64,000 nt of DNA, taken from contig CAIUGM010000010.1 of the NCBI GenBank assembly GCA_903898675.1, positions 1 to 64,000 of the forward strand. Reading direction: 5' to 3'. The notes beneath the pieces are model-generated. The model ran no database searches. It saw only the letters and a list, made by a program, of their open reading frames with translations, and had not been told where the DNA came from. This DNA is from an uncultured Verrucomicrobiota bacterium. GTDB taxonomy: Bacteria; Verrucomicrobiota; Verrucomicrobiia; Opitutales; Opitutaceae. The position numbers and the translations under genes were made by a program. Below are positions 31,912-40,433 of the stretch, piece by piece. Each line of letters opens with the position of its first letter. Position 1 is the first letter of the stretch.

Positions 31912-32997
31912 TCACAGCTCGTCGTCGCTGGAACCGTGGAGGGCGGAGGATTTCTGGTACTCGGTGACGCGACCCTCGAAGAAGTTCTGTTCCTTCTTGA
32001 TGTCCATCATCTCCGCGAGCCAGGGCAGGGGGTTCTTGACGCCGGCGGTGAGCGGGGTGAGGCCGACACCCTCGAGGCGGCGGTCGGCGATGTAGTCGAT
32101 GTACGTCAGAAATTCCTCGATGGACAGGCCGACGGCGTTCACGGGCAGGCAGTCGCGGATGAAGTCCTTCTCGAGGGCGATGCCCTCAGCCATGGTCTGG
32201 CGGAGCTCTTCCTTGAACTCGGCGGTCCAGATCTCGCGGTTCTCCTCGATGAGGTCCATGAACAGGTTCCGGAACAGCTCGATGTGGTTGGACTCGTCGC
32301 GGAGGGTGTAGCGGAACATCTGGCCGATGCCGGGAAACTTGTTCTGGCGGTAGAGGGCGAGGACCATGCCGAAGAGGCCGTAGAACTGGGTGCCCTCCAT
32401 GACCTGGCCGAAGGTGAAGATGTTTTTCGCGAGGAGGCGCTTGTTCTCGGGCTTGGTCATATCGAGGTCGCGGCGCAGGTCGCGGGAGACCTTGTTGACG
32501 AACTCGTTCTTCTTCTCGATCGACTTGATGTCCTCGAACATCGCCTCGCACTCGTGCGGGTTGATGCCGAGGGAGGAGATCATGTAGAGGAGCGAGTCGG
32601 CGTGGATGTTCTCCTCGTGGGCGTGGCGGCCGAGGACGAGCTTGAGCTCGGGGGCGGTGACCAGCTCGCGGACGACGTGCTGGATGTTGTCGCCGACGAT
32701 GCCCTCGGCGGCCGAGAAGTAGCCGATGCCCATGCGGATGATCCAGCGCTCGATGTCGGACACGGTCTTCGGGTCGCGCCACTGCTCGATGTCCTTGCCC
32801 ATCGGGACATCCTCGGGCTCCCAGTGATTCGCCTTCATCGTCTTGTACAGATCGTAGGCCCACTGGTATTTCAGGGGGAGGATGTTGAAGTAGGGTACCT
32901 GGCGGCCGTTGATGACTTTTTTGGCGGCGAAAGCGGCCTCGGCCTTGTCCTGATCGAGAATGAACGTCTTGTTACCGACGGTGAATGATTTGTGCAT
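31912..32997 (-). CDS. nrdB: Ribonucleotide reductase small subunit, subclass Ic-like NrdB
   Basis: The 361-residue ferritin-like subunit that holds the metal cofactor starting radical chemistry. All six metal ligands are visible: E98 (SAAEG), E129 and H132 (EENIH), E201 (VMEGTQF), E235 and H238 (DESNHIELF). The residue four after H132, which is the radical tyrosine in classes Ia/Ib, is L136 (EENIHADSL), aligning with Phe127 of Chlamydia NrdB; the first ligand is Glu, as in Chlamydia. A Mn/Fe cofactor without tyrosyl radical is therefore expected. The start ATG follows a 667-bp gap. Order is nrdB then nrdA. Confidence 0.95.
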   Translation of the reverse strand: MHKSFTVGNKTFILDQDKAEAAFAAKKVINGRQVPYFNILPLKYQWAYDLYKTMKANHWEPEDVPMGKDIEQWRDPKTVSDIERWIIRMGIGYFSAAEGIVGDNIQHVVRELVTAPELKLVLGRHAHEENIHADSLLYMISSLGINPHECEAMFEDIKSIEKKNEFVNKVSRDLRRDLDMTKPENKRLLAKNIFTFGQVMEGTQFYGLFGMVLALYRQNKFPGIGQMFRYTLRDESNHIELFRNLFMDLIEENREIWTAEFKEELRQTMAEGIALEKDFIRDCLPVNAVGLSIEEFLTYIDYIADRRLEGVGLTPLTAGVKNPLPWLAEMMDIKKEQNFFEGRVTEYQKSSALHGSSDDEL

Positions 32998-33288
32998 GGC
33001 AGTGCAGCGAAAGACTGAAGTTTTTGGAGAAAAGCGATGTGTGTCCCGTGGTCTAGAGACGGCAGAAAGCCTCTGGCGACACCAAGTTGCCAAAACTTCC
33101 TGACACGTTATCGACCACCACAGGATGTGGATGCCCGGAACCTTGACCACAACTAATGGGAATCGCCCAATATCCCGTCAAATAGATTAAAGACCTGATT
33201 TGCAAATTTTACGTCACTTTTTTGGTGGACAACCCAACGACAACCCCGCGCCGTCGAATATGACCCGCAAGAATTGGGCGAAGTGATG
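32998..33288. other. Upstream region of nrdB
   Basis: Relatively AT-rich leader of the nrdBA unit that should hold its promoter. Only a CCACA-GGA-TGTGG palindrome (33118-33130) and a second CCACAA 31 bp away stand out; neither matches the NrdR box well. No gene. Confidence 0.4.
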
Positions 33289-33391
33289 TTTTCAGAGGGA
33301 AAACGCCGAAACGGGTGGTGGCCGATAGGCGGGTAAAATTTTTCTTGACGCGAAAAATCCGCCGCGTGCCCGGATTTTCAGAGGGAAAACG
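33289..33391. repeat. Two copies of TTTTCAGAGGGAAAACGC
   Basis: An 18-bp direct repeat (33289-33306 and 33374-33391), itself palindromic as TTTTC-AGAGG-GAAAA, 85 bp apart. Function unknown. Confidence 0.75.
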
Positions 33392-33448
33392 CGCCGCGCG
33401 AAAAAATCGCGTGCAGAACAAAATATGCGGCGGTGAAGGTGTGCGCGA

Positions 33449-33488
33449 TTTTCTGGAGGGCCGGTCGCTCAACCGGCCCTCCAGAAAA
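33449..33488. repeat. Perfect 17-bp hairpin
   Basis: TTTTCTGGAGGGCCGGT and ACCGGCCCTCCAGAAAA around CGCTCA. It could act as a terminator on either strand or be a small dispersed element. Confidence 0.75.
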
Positions 33489-33518
33489 ATGGATGCAGCC
33501 TGAGCATGGTCAGGCAAC

Positions 33519-33588
33519 TGTAGCCGAGGTCGCTGACCCCGGTGCTGATACGCTGTCATGCCGACCGGGGTCGGCGACCCCGGCTACA
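33519..33588. repeat. TGTAGC...GCTACA inverted repeat
   Basis: TGTAGCCGAGGTCGCTGACC and GGGTCGGCGACCCCGGCTAC-A arms, 70 bp overall; related ends occur at 10844 and 58879. Confidence 0.75.
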
Positions 33589-33603
33589 CGCGATCCAAAG
33601 AAA

Positions 33604-33631
33604 AAGGCGGCTGCGTTGCCGCAGCCGCCTT
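33604..33631 (-). terminator. Terminator of the TonB-dependent receptor gene
   Basis: Twelve-base-pair stem AAGGCGGCTGCG / CGCAGCCGCCTT with a four-base loop; on the minus strand it is followed by TTTTTC. Confidence 0.9.
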
Positions 33632-33664
33632 GGAAGTTTGGATCAGCTTGGGCCGTCCAGTCGA

Positions 33665-36600
33665 TTAGAACGAGAGCTTGGCCTCGAGCTGGATGCGCCA
33701 GCGCGACATCACATCGTCGATCAGGAAGGTCGACGGGGCGAACGAGGTCGGCTTGATCGTGCCGTTGGCATTGATCGTGGCGTTGCCGATGAGCACGCGG
33801 TCAAACACGTCGTTCACGTTGCTCGGGGCGCGCAGGACGTCGTTGAACAGGTGCTTCGAGATGAAGCTGCCGAAGTTCGTGAAGTCCATGATCAGCTCGA
33901 GCTTTGATTTCTTCAGGTGCAGCGGGATCTCCTGCTTCAGCCGCAGGCTGAGGCTGTTGACCCACGGCTGGAAGAACGCGTTCTTCGGGGCGTAGCTGCC
34001 GGCGTACTTCGAGAGGCCGCTGCTGTTCAGGTAGGCGAACAGGGCGGCCTGCTGGGCGGCGCTCAGGCCGGAGAAGTCGAAGCGGGCATCGGAGGCACCG
34101 GTGGGGATCGCGACGAGGTCGTTGCCGGACATGCCGTCCTGATTCATGTCGTTGCTGTAGGCGTACGAGTAGGGCGAGCCGCTGCGGCCCTCATAATAGA
34201 GCGACGCGGTGGTCGGGTAGCCGTTGAAGAGGATGACCTCGCGGCTGATGCTGGCCTGGACGCGGTCCTTGACCTCGAAGTCCGAACGGCCGGTCTCGAC
34301 CGAGCCCTGGTTGAACACCGCGTTGCGCTGCCAGGCACCGGACGCGGTCGTCTGGCCGTTGGCCTGCGCCTCGGTGGACTTGCCGCGGGTGTAGGCGAGA
34401 TCGAAGGCCCAGTGATTCTTCATCGCCCGGTCCCACGCGATGGTGACGTAGGTCGCCTCGCCGGCCCGCACATTGCTCGTGTGGAAGATATTCGTGTAGT
34501 TTGCATACTTCGCATTGGCCGCCGTGCCGGGGTTGCCGACGAAATAGACGCGGCCGTCAGCGGCGGTGCCCTTCACCTTGAGGTTATCATTGGAGATGAA
34601 GAGCGTGTTGTCGTTGATGGAGTGCGTGACATCCACCGAGACGACGGAATCGAGGAACGCCAGCTTGTGGTCGACGCCGAGATCCAGACGCCACAGGGAC
34701 GGCATGTGGGTCTTGTCGTCGGCGAGGTCGATTTCCGAACGGGAACTGCCGGTCTGCGTGCCGGTGCCCAACGGGTTCTTCGGGTCGAAGCTGTTGGTCA
34801 GGTAGCCGGTGAGGCCGCCGGTCGGGATGGTGTTGACCGTGTAGGTGCCGAGACCGGTCTGGCCGTAGGAGTTCGACCAGAACACCCAGGGGGAGCGGCC
34901 GACGAAGTAACCGGCGCCACCGTGGACCTGCGTGGTGCGGGCCTCGTCGACGGACCAGTTGAAGCCGAAGCGGGGCGAGACGTCCGTGGCGCCGTCAACC
35001 GTGCCGTCGTTGCGCATGCCGGTGTCCGAGAAGAACTGCGGATTGAACACGGGACGGGTGCTGCTGGTGGACCAGTCGTAGCGGATGCCGGCGAGGAATT
35101 TCAGGCGGGGGTTGACCTCCCACTTGACCTGCCCGAAGACGCCGGACTGCGTGTACTGGCTGACGTCAGCGTAACCGCCCTTGATGGCGAGGTCGGTGAA
35201 GTTGCGCTGGAACGCGAGCGGGGTGTCGGCGGCGAAGGCGGCCGGCGAAGCGTACTGGATCACACCGTAGGAATACTGGCGGAAGAGGTTGTAGTAGTTG
35301 TTATCCTCCATGTCGGCGCCGGTGGTGAACGTGAAGTTGCCCCAGGTGTAGTCCCCGTTGGCGCTGTAGTTCTTGGTGTCGACGTTGATCTGGTTGCCGT
35401 GGCGGAAGCGCTCCGTGCCGAGCACGACGACGCCGTTGGTGACCGCCGCGCCCTGCTGGTTGACGCCCTTGACCCCGAAGATGTCGATTTCGGGGGAGTT
35501 GACGGCGGTGGGCGTGTACTGGTCCTGCTTGACGTGGGACCACTTGAGCTCGGTCTTCAGGTCGGGGGTCCAGTCGCTGAACAACTGGGCGGAGAGACTC
35601 TTTTCCTTGCGCGTCTGTGCGTAGAAGTGGGAGGAGTAGGCTGTCGCCGGACCGCCGACGAGCGTGTTTGGCGTCACGTCACTGCCGCTGCCGTAGGAGG
35701 TCGTGGTGAAGGAGCCGAACTGCGGCACCTGGCCATCGGTGGTCGAGTAGCGGGCAGAGAGGCGGTGCTTGGCGTTGATGTTCCAGTCGAGCTTGAGGAG
35801 CTTCTTCTCCTCGCTGGCCACGCTGTTGGCGTTGCCGCCGATCGAGCCGAGCGGGACCTGGGTGATCGCCGCCACGCGGGCGTCGATCGTGGCGAGGTCG
35901 GCGGCATTCACGATGGGCATGCCGGCGGCGTTCGGGGCGCCGATGCGCTTGAATTTCTCCCAGTTCAGGAAGAAGAACAGGTGGTCCTTCCAGATCGGGC
36001 CACCGAGCGTGAGGCCCTTGGTGGTGCGCTCGAGCTTGGGGATGACCTTCTGGCCGGTGGCCGCGAGGGCGCGGTCGTTCGGTCCCTGCATCTGCAGGCC
36101 GGCGAGATGATCGCCGCTGAAGATGTAGTAGGCGGATCCGTGGAATTCATTCGTGCCGGTCTTGGTGACGGCATTGATGGAGGCGCCGGTGAAGCCGCTG
36201 TAGCGGGTGTCGTACGGCGAGAGCTGCACGGAGAGCTGCTCGAGGGTCTCGAGCGAGATCGGGTTGAAGAACGAGGCCAGGCCGCTGGAATTCAGGCCGA
36301 ACTGGTCGTTGATGCGGTTGCCGTCGATCATGACGGAATTGTAGCGGTTGTTCTGGCCGGCCGCGGTGATCATGGCGTCTTCACGGTCGCCGGACAGGGC
36401 GCGCAGCGTGATGGTCGGCGTCGCGCTGACGAGGTCGGCGAGCGAGCGCTGCGTGGTGGGCTTGGCGGCCAGGCGGGCGGCGGTCAAAAGCGTGCTGGTG
36501 CCGAGCGAGTTGGCGTCGAGGGCGGTCCGGGAACCGGTGGCGACGAATTTCTCGAGCGTCACGACGTCGGATTTGACGGTGAGGTTGAGGTCGATGGAGG

Positions 36601-36916
36601 TACCCAGCTCGGTGGTGACATCGGTGAGAGGCTCGGAGGAATAACCCTCGGCCTTCGTGGTCACCGTGTAGGGACCGCCGACCGGCAGACCGCTGAAGCT
36701 GAAGCGCCCGCCGGCATTGCTGGTGGCCGTGTAGGTGGCGTTGGTCGGCGTGTGGACCGCGGTCACGGTGACGCCGCTGACGGTTTTGCCATCGCTGGTG
36801 CGAACAAGTCCGGTGATACCGGACGAAACGGCCTGGGCGAAAGCCGCAGGACCGAAAGCCGTGGCCAATACGGTGGCCGCGACGATGAATAACGATTTCA
36901 GGAACGATTTGTGCAT
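33665..36916 (-). CDS. TonB-dependent receptor, Oar-like
   Basis: A 1083-residue outer-membrane receptor for energised import, probably of a carbohydrate or peptide. Signal peptide 1-27 (ending AFAQ); a carboxypeptidase-regulatory-like Ig domain at about 30-115 (GITGLVRTSDGKTVSGVTVT, GRFSFSGLPVGGPYTV); a plug at about 120-250 (SLADLVSATPTITLRALSGD, NSVMIDGNRINDQFG); then a 22-strand-type barrel ending in RWRIQLEAKLSF with the terminal Phe of outer-membrane proteins. This layout matches Oar proteins common in Verrucomicrobia and Acidobacteria. It stands alone, with a palindrome 43 bp upstream and a strong terminator downstream. No SusD-like partner is present. Confidence 0.93.
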   Translation of the reverse strand: MHKSFLKSLFIVAATVLATAFGPAAFAQAVSSGITGLVRTSDGKTVSGVTVTAVHTPTNATYTATSNAGGRFSFSGLPVGGPYTVTTKAEGYSSEPLTDVTTELGTSIDLNLTVKSDVVTLEKFVATGSRTALDANSLGTSTLLTAARLAAKPTTQRSLADLVSATPTITLRALSGDREDAMITAAGQNNRYNSVMIDGNRINDQFGLNSSGLASFFNPISLETLEQLSVQLSPYDTRYSGFTGASINAVTKTGTNEFHGSAYYIFSGDHLAGLQMQGPNDRALAATGQKVIPKLERTTKGLTLGGPIWKDHLFFFLNWEKFKRIGAPNAAGMPIVNAADLATIDARVAAITQVPLGSIGGNANSVASEEKKLLKLDWNINAKHRLSARYSTTDGQVPQFGSFTTTSYGSGSDVTPNTLVGGPATAYSSHFYAQTRKEKSLSAQLFSDWTPDLKTELKWSHVKQDQYTPTAVNSPEIDIFGVKGVNQQGAAVTNGVVVLGTERFRHGNQINVDTKNYSANGDYTWGNFTFTTGADMEDNNYYNLFRQYSYGVIQYASPAAFAADTPLAFQRNFTDLAIKGGYADVSQYTQSGVFGQVKWEVNPRLKFLAGIRYDWSTSSTRPVFNPQFFSDTGMRNDGTVDGATDVSPRFGFNWSVDEARTTQVHGGAGYFVGRSPWVFWSNSYGQTGLGTYTVNTIPTGGLTGYLTNSFDPKNPLGTGTQTGSSRSEIDLADDKTHMPSLWRLDLGVDHKLAFLDSVVSVDVTHSINDNTLFISNDNLKVKGTAADGRVYFVGNPGTAANAKYANYTNIFHTSNVRAGEATYVTIAWDRAMKNHWAFDLAYTRGKSTEAQANGQTTASGAWQRNAVFNQGSVETGRSDFEVKDRVQASISREVILFNGYPTTASLYYEGRSGSPYSYAYSNDMNQDGMSGNDLVAIPTGASDARFDFSGLSAAQQAALFAYLNSSGLSKYAGSYAPKNAFFQPWVNSLSLRLKQEIPLHLKKSKLELIMDFTNFGSFISKHLFNDVLRAPSNVNDVFDRVLIGNATINANGTIKPTSFAPSTFLIDDVMSRWRIQLEAKLSF

Positions 36917-36958
36917 GGTGTGATGCAGTTTGTGTTTTATGACTGGCTTGCTGACTGA

Positions 36959-36983
36959 TTCATAAGGCAGGTCACCTTATGAA
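36959..36983. promoter_or_regulatory. Candidate operator upstream of TonB-dependent receptor
   Basis: Perfect inverted repeat TTCATAAGG-CAGGTCA-CCTTATGAA, 43 bp before the receptor start codon, where a repressor or activator site would sit. No regulator gene is adjacent, so the binding protein is unknown. Confidence 0.45.
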
Positions 36984-37157
36984 GTGGGGACTGACCGGCG
37001 AAGCGAACGCCCCGGTTTTGGCTTAGTCAAGCCCTCAACCCCCGTTTTCCGGTACCATTAGGGGATGTTTCACGGCTGTAACTTATGCGGCAGATTTGTA
37101 GCACGCCGGGCTGGATTTCCCCCTCGCGCCGGCTCGCGGGAATGTCTAGCTGGGACC

Positions 37158-37802
37158 ATGGCTTCGACTTATACGCCGCGCGAGGAGCTGGCCAACAGCG
37201 TCACCCACGGGCTGGGGGCGGCGCTCAGTGTGGCCGGACTGGTGCTGATGGTGGTTTTTGCCGCCCGCTACGGCGATGTCTGGCAGGTGGTGAGCACCGC
37301 GGTTTTTGGCACCACCTTGGTGCTGCTTTACAGCTCCTCGACGGTCTATCACAGCTTCCGGGACGAGCAGCTGAAGCATCTCCTGCAGAAATTCGACCAC
37401 GCGGCGATTTTTCTGCTGATTGCCGGTACCTACACGCCGTTTGCGCTGGTCACCCTGCGCGGTCCGTGGGGTTGGAGCCTTTTCGGGGTGGTCTGGGGGC
37501 TGGCGGCGGTGGGGATCACGCTCAAGTTTTGGTTTGCGGGGCGCTTCCGTCTGGCCTCGACCCTGATTTACGTCGGCATGGGCTGGCTGGTGATGGTGGC
37601 GATCAAGCCGTTGGTGGCGTCGCTGCCGCCGGGCGGGCTCCGGCTGCTGATTGCCGGCGGTCTCTGTTACACGGGCGGGGCGGCATTCTATCTCTGGAAA
37701 CGCCTGCCGTACCACCATGCCATCTGGCACCTGTTCGTGCTCGCGGGGAGCGCCTGCCATTGGGCGGCCGTGTTTATTTATCTGATTCCGGCGGCGGCGT
37801 AG
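37158..37802 (+). CDS. TrhA/hemolysin-III PAQR-family membrane protein
   Basis: A 214-residue seven-helix inner-membrane protein of the PAQR (progestin/adipoQ receptor) superfamily, TrhA branch, linked in other bacteria to membrane-fluidity control. The zinc-site residues are seen: the helix-2 YHSF histidine, D in FDHAAIFLLIAGTYTPF (residues about 82-98), and the C-terminal HAIWHLFVLAGSACHW. Start is taken at MASTYTPREE, which begins the typical EELANSVTHGLGAALS motif; longer in-frame starts are Cys/Arg-rich and unlikely. It is divergent from the receptor gene and followed by a TGTAGC repeat. Confidence 0.9.
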   Translation: MASTYTPREELANSVTHGLGAALSVAGLVLMVVFAARYGDVWQVVSTAVFGTTLVLLYSSSTVYHSFRDEQLKHLLQKFDHAAIFLLIAGTYTPFALVTLRGPWGWSLFGVVWGLAAVGITLKFWFAGRFRLASTLIYVGMGWLVMVAIKPLVASLPPGGLRLLIAGGLCYTGGAAFYLWKRLPYHHAIWHLFVLAGSACHWAAVFIYLIPAAA

Positions 37803-37813
37803 GACTTAAATCC

Positions 37814-37889
37814 TGTAGCCGCGCTTGAGTCGAAGACGAAAGGGTGGTCCGGGGGATCCACCTTGTCGCTGCGCTCCAACGCGGCTACA
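37814..37889. repeat. TGTAGC...GCTACA inverted repeat
   Basis: TGTAGCCGCGCTTGAGTCGA at the left and GCGCTCCAACGCGGCTACA at the right, 76 bp; between convergent PAQR and TspO genes. The left arm matches 16883. Confidence 0.75.
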
Positions 37890-37904
37890 CCTTTGAACCC
37901 AGGC

Positions 37905-38384
37905 TCAGCCGCGGTTCAGCCACCAGACGGTGGCATTCAGGACCGTCGCGAAGCTCACCCAGGCCAGATACGGTAACCAGAGCCGGCCGGCGACCCGGTC
38001 GAGGCGCCAGAACCGGACCTGCACCACGACAAGGACGGCGAGGAGCACAAGAATTTCCAGTAACGCCAGCCCCGGATTGCGGAGGCCGAAAAACAGACAG
38101 GACCAGATGGCATTCAATCCCAGTTGGACATAAAACAACCGAAGCGCACCCGAACGGAGCGAGGATGCCGCCTGCTGCCAGATCCGCCAGGCCGCGACAG
38201 CCATTATAGTATAGAGGACGGACCACACCGGCCCGAACAGCCAGCCCGGGGGATTCCACGCCGGTTTGTGCAAGGTCAGGTACCAGGTGCCCACGCTGGA
38301 GGCGGTGGCGAGACCACCGATCGTCGCGGCGGAAAAGGCGACGAGCAGGAAACCAACCAGGACCGGCCAGCGATTGGGGCGCAT
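37905..38384 (-). CDS. tspO: TspO/MBR-family tryptophan-rich protein
   Basis: A 159-residue five-helix membrane protein of the TspO (translocator protein) family, associated with porphyrin handling and stress in bacteria. Hallmarks: the KPAWNPPGWLFGPVWSVLYT-type first loop and helix 2 (residues about 40-59), WRIWQQ, LFYVQLGLNAIWSCLFFGLR and the LWLPYLAWVSFATVLNATVW C-terminus. Length is standard. It runs convergent to the PAQR gene across a repeat and is 36 bp downstream of the M20 peptidase on the same strand, so the two could be co-transcribed. No haem or carotenoid genes are adjacent. Confidence 0.95.
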   Translation of the reverse strand: MRPNRWPVLVGFLLVAFSAATIGGLATASSVGTWYLTLHKPAWNPPGWLFGPVWSVLYTIMAVAAWRIWQQAASSLRSGALRLFYVQLGLNAIWSCLFFGLRNPGLALLEILVLLAVLVVVQVRFWRLDRVAGRLWLPYLAWVSFATVLNATVWWLNRG

Positions 38385-38420
38385 CGGGCAAGAGTGGGTC
38401 AGAGGCAGCGGAAGCGCAAC

Positions 38421-39608
38421 TCAGGCGCGGGCCGGCGGCGTGATTTCGCCGGACGCCAACCGGTGCAGGAACAGCGCGGCGACCTGGGCGCGTTGGACCA
38501 GGCTCGGCAGGTGGCAAAATTCCTCGGGGCTGTGGAGGTGGTCGCCCACGCAGCCGAGGCCGTCGAGGTTGGGCAGGCCGGCGGCGGCGAGGATGTTGCC
38601 GTCGGAACCGCCGCCCACGTGCTGCCAGCTGAAGGTCAGCCCGAATTCGCCACCACACTTCTGCCAGTCGGCGAACAGGGCGGCCTCGAACGGCGTCTCG
38701 ACCTTGGGGCTGCGGTTGAAGCCGCCGCCGATCTCCAGCCGGTAGCCCTCGCGCGCGTGGAGCGGGGCGCTGATCTCGTGCAGCCGCTTCAGGAAATGGA
38801 TGTCGTCCCCGGGATTGGTCACGCGCGCGTTGATCACCGCCTCGGCGCGGTCCGGCACGATGTTGGCGGCGCCGCCGCCGGTGATGCTGCCGACGTTCAC
38901 CATCACGCCCGGCAGTTCGCGCGTGAGGGCCTCGACCTGCGGCAGGATTTCACAGAGCGCGAGGATGGCGTTGCGCCCGGCGCCGGGATCGCGGCCGGCG
39001 TGGGCGGCGCGGCCGTGGCAGGTGAGGGTGAAGATGCCGGTGCCCTTGCGCGATTTCACGAGGTCGCCGTTCGCCCGCGCCGGCTCGAACACGAGGCCGA
39101 AGGCATGGCGCCGGGCCGCCGCCTCCAGCAGCGGGGCGGTGCCCTGCGAGCCGGTTTCCTCGTCGGGGCCGAGGAGGATTTCATAGCCGAGTTGCGCGGC
39201 CGCCGGGGTTTTCTCGAACGCCTGCAACGCCGCCAGCATGACGACCAGGCCGCCCTTCATGTCGGAGGTGCCGGGGCCGCGCAGCGTATCGGGGGCGGTC
39301 AGTTCGCAGTGCTGGAACGGATGCGCCGCACCATAGACCGTGTCGTAGTGGCCGCTGAAGAACAGCTGGACGGCCGCCGCCGGGCGGACCCGGATCCGCA
39401 GCGCCTTGGCCGTGGTGTCGGCGAGGGTCAGCCGTTCCAGCTTGGCGCCCGGCAACCGGGCAAAGTCGGCGTGCAGCAGTTCCAGCATGGCGGCCAGGCC
39501 GGGCAGATGATCGCTGCCGGAGTTCTGGTTGCACCAGCGGATGAGCAGGTCGCGCAGCTCGTCGGCGCGTTTGGCCAGGGCGGTGATCGACGGAGGGAGG
39601 TCGGGCAT
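38421..39608 (-). CDS. M20 metallopeptidase, carboxypeptidase G2-like
   Basis: A 395-residue zinc dipeptidase/carboxypeptidase. Metal and catalytic residues are visible: H87 and D89 in GHYDTV, bridging D116 in GTSDMKGG, general base E150 and ligand E151 in PDEETG, then the dimerisation (lid) domain around HGRAAHAGRDPGAGRNA and the C-terminal HLHSPEEF histidine. Overall it resembles glutamate carboxypeptidase (CPG2), which removes C-terminal glutamate from folates and peptides. No signal peptide from this ATG, so it is likely cytosolic. An upstream extension would be repeat-poor but Arg-rich and is rejected. Confidence 0.9.
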   Translation of the reverse strand: MPDLPPSITALAKRADELRDLLIRWCNQNSGSDHLPGLAAMLELLHADFARLPGAKLERLTLADTTAKALRIRVRPAAAVQLFFSGHYDTVYGAAHPFQHCELTAPDTLRGPGTSDMKGGLVVMLAALQAFEKTPAAAQLGYEILLGPDEETGSQGTAPLLEAAARRHAFGLVFEPARANGDLVKSRKGTGIFTLTCHGRAAHAGRDPGAGRNAILALCEILPQVEALTRELPGVMVNVGSITGGGAANIVPDRAEAVINARVTNPGDDIHFLKRLHEISAPLHAREGYRLEIGGGFNRSPKVETPFEAALFADWQKCGGEFGLTFSWQHVGGGSDGNILAAAGLPNLDGLGCVGDHLHSPEEFCHLPSLVQRAQVAALFLHRLASGEITPPARA

Positions 39609-39763
39609 GGAAAGGATGAAAAACGGGGAAACGTTGCCAAATGACAAGGCGCGAACGACCCGGCCGCCGGTGGTTTTCCGGCCGCATGCGCCCGCCGGGA
39701 TGGTGAAATCACCCCGGTGCGAAGGGTTTGCAAAGCACGGGGCAACCTGCAAGCTGCCGCCCG

Positions 39764-40411
39764 ATGAATATCGCAATCATTGGGGCGGGCAATGTGGGCG
39801 GCGCGCTCGGGAGAAGCTGGGCGAAGGCGGGACATTCGATTTTCTTCGGGGTGCGCGATCCGGGCGGCACCATGACCAAGGCCCCGTTCGCGGTCGGCTC
39901 CGCCGGCACCGCGTGTCTCGTGCCGGACGCCGTGCGCCAGGCCGAGGTCATCGTGCTCGCGACCCCGTATGAGGCCGTGCCCGACGTGATCCGCACGATG
40001 GGCGACGTGCACGGCAAGATCATCATCGACTGCACCAACCCTCTTTTTCTCAACGCGGAGGGCAGCCTCAGTCTTTCCGTCGGCTCGTCCACTTCCGGTG
40101 CGGAGGAAATCGAGCGCCTGGTGAAGGGCGCGCGGGTCGCCAAGGCCTTCAACACTTATGGTTTTGAGAATTTCGTGGACTCGAGCTACCCCGGTTATGG
40201 CGACGCGAAGCCGGTGATGTTGTATTGCAGCGACGACGACGAGGCGAAGGAGGTTGTGGAGCAACTCGCCACCGATCTCGGGTTTGAACCGGTCGACACC
40301 GGCGGGCTCGGCATGGCGCGCAGCCTCGAGCCGCTGGCGCTGCTCTGGATCCGCCTCGCGATGCGGCGCGGCCGGAATCCGAATTTCACGTGGGCGATGC
40401 TGAAGCGCTAG
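39764..40411 (+). CDS. NADPH-dependent F420-reductase-like oxidoreductase
   Basis: A 215-residue cytosolic protein with an N-terminal Rossmann fold, IAIIGAGNVGGALG (residues 3-16), followed by GVRDPGG and ATPYEAVPDVI. The later VAKAFNTYGFENF block is the signature of the NADP oxidoreductase coenzyme F420-dependent family, many of whose bacterial members do not use F420. Substrate unknown. The start ATG begins the nucleotide-binding strand. The gene is divergent from the M20 peptidase and precedes the composite repeat. Confidence 0.88.
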   Translation: MNIAIIGAGNVGGALGRSWAKAGHSIFFGVRDPGGTMTKAPFAVGSAGTACLVPDAVRQAEVIVLATPYEAVPDVIRTMGDVHGKIIIDCTNPLFLNAEGSLSLSVGSSTSGAEEIERLVKGARVAKAFNTYGFENFVDSSYPGYGDAKPVMLYCSDDDEAKEVVEQLATDLGFEPVDTGGLGMARSLEPLALLWIRLAMRRGRNPNFTWAMLKR

Positions 40412-40433
40412 GATCGGGCGGAGCCCGGTCAGA

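Noticed and set aside
33118-33160. NrdR boxes upstream of nrdB
   Set aside because: CCACA-GGA-TGTGG and a CCACAA 31 bp away have tempting spacing, but the first is an odd-length palindrome and the second is not palindromic, so the match to the 16-bp NrdR consensus is poor.
28624-36892. Very long open frames antisense to nrdA (plus strand) and to the Oar-like receptor, also antisense to the first GH2 gene
   Set aside because: They arise from high GC and third-position bias of the real genes; translations are Arg/Gly/Ala-rich low-complexity with no family motif, while the opposite strands encode recognisable proteins.
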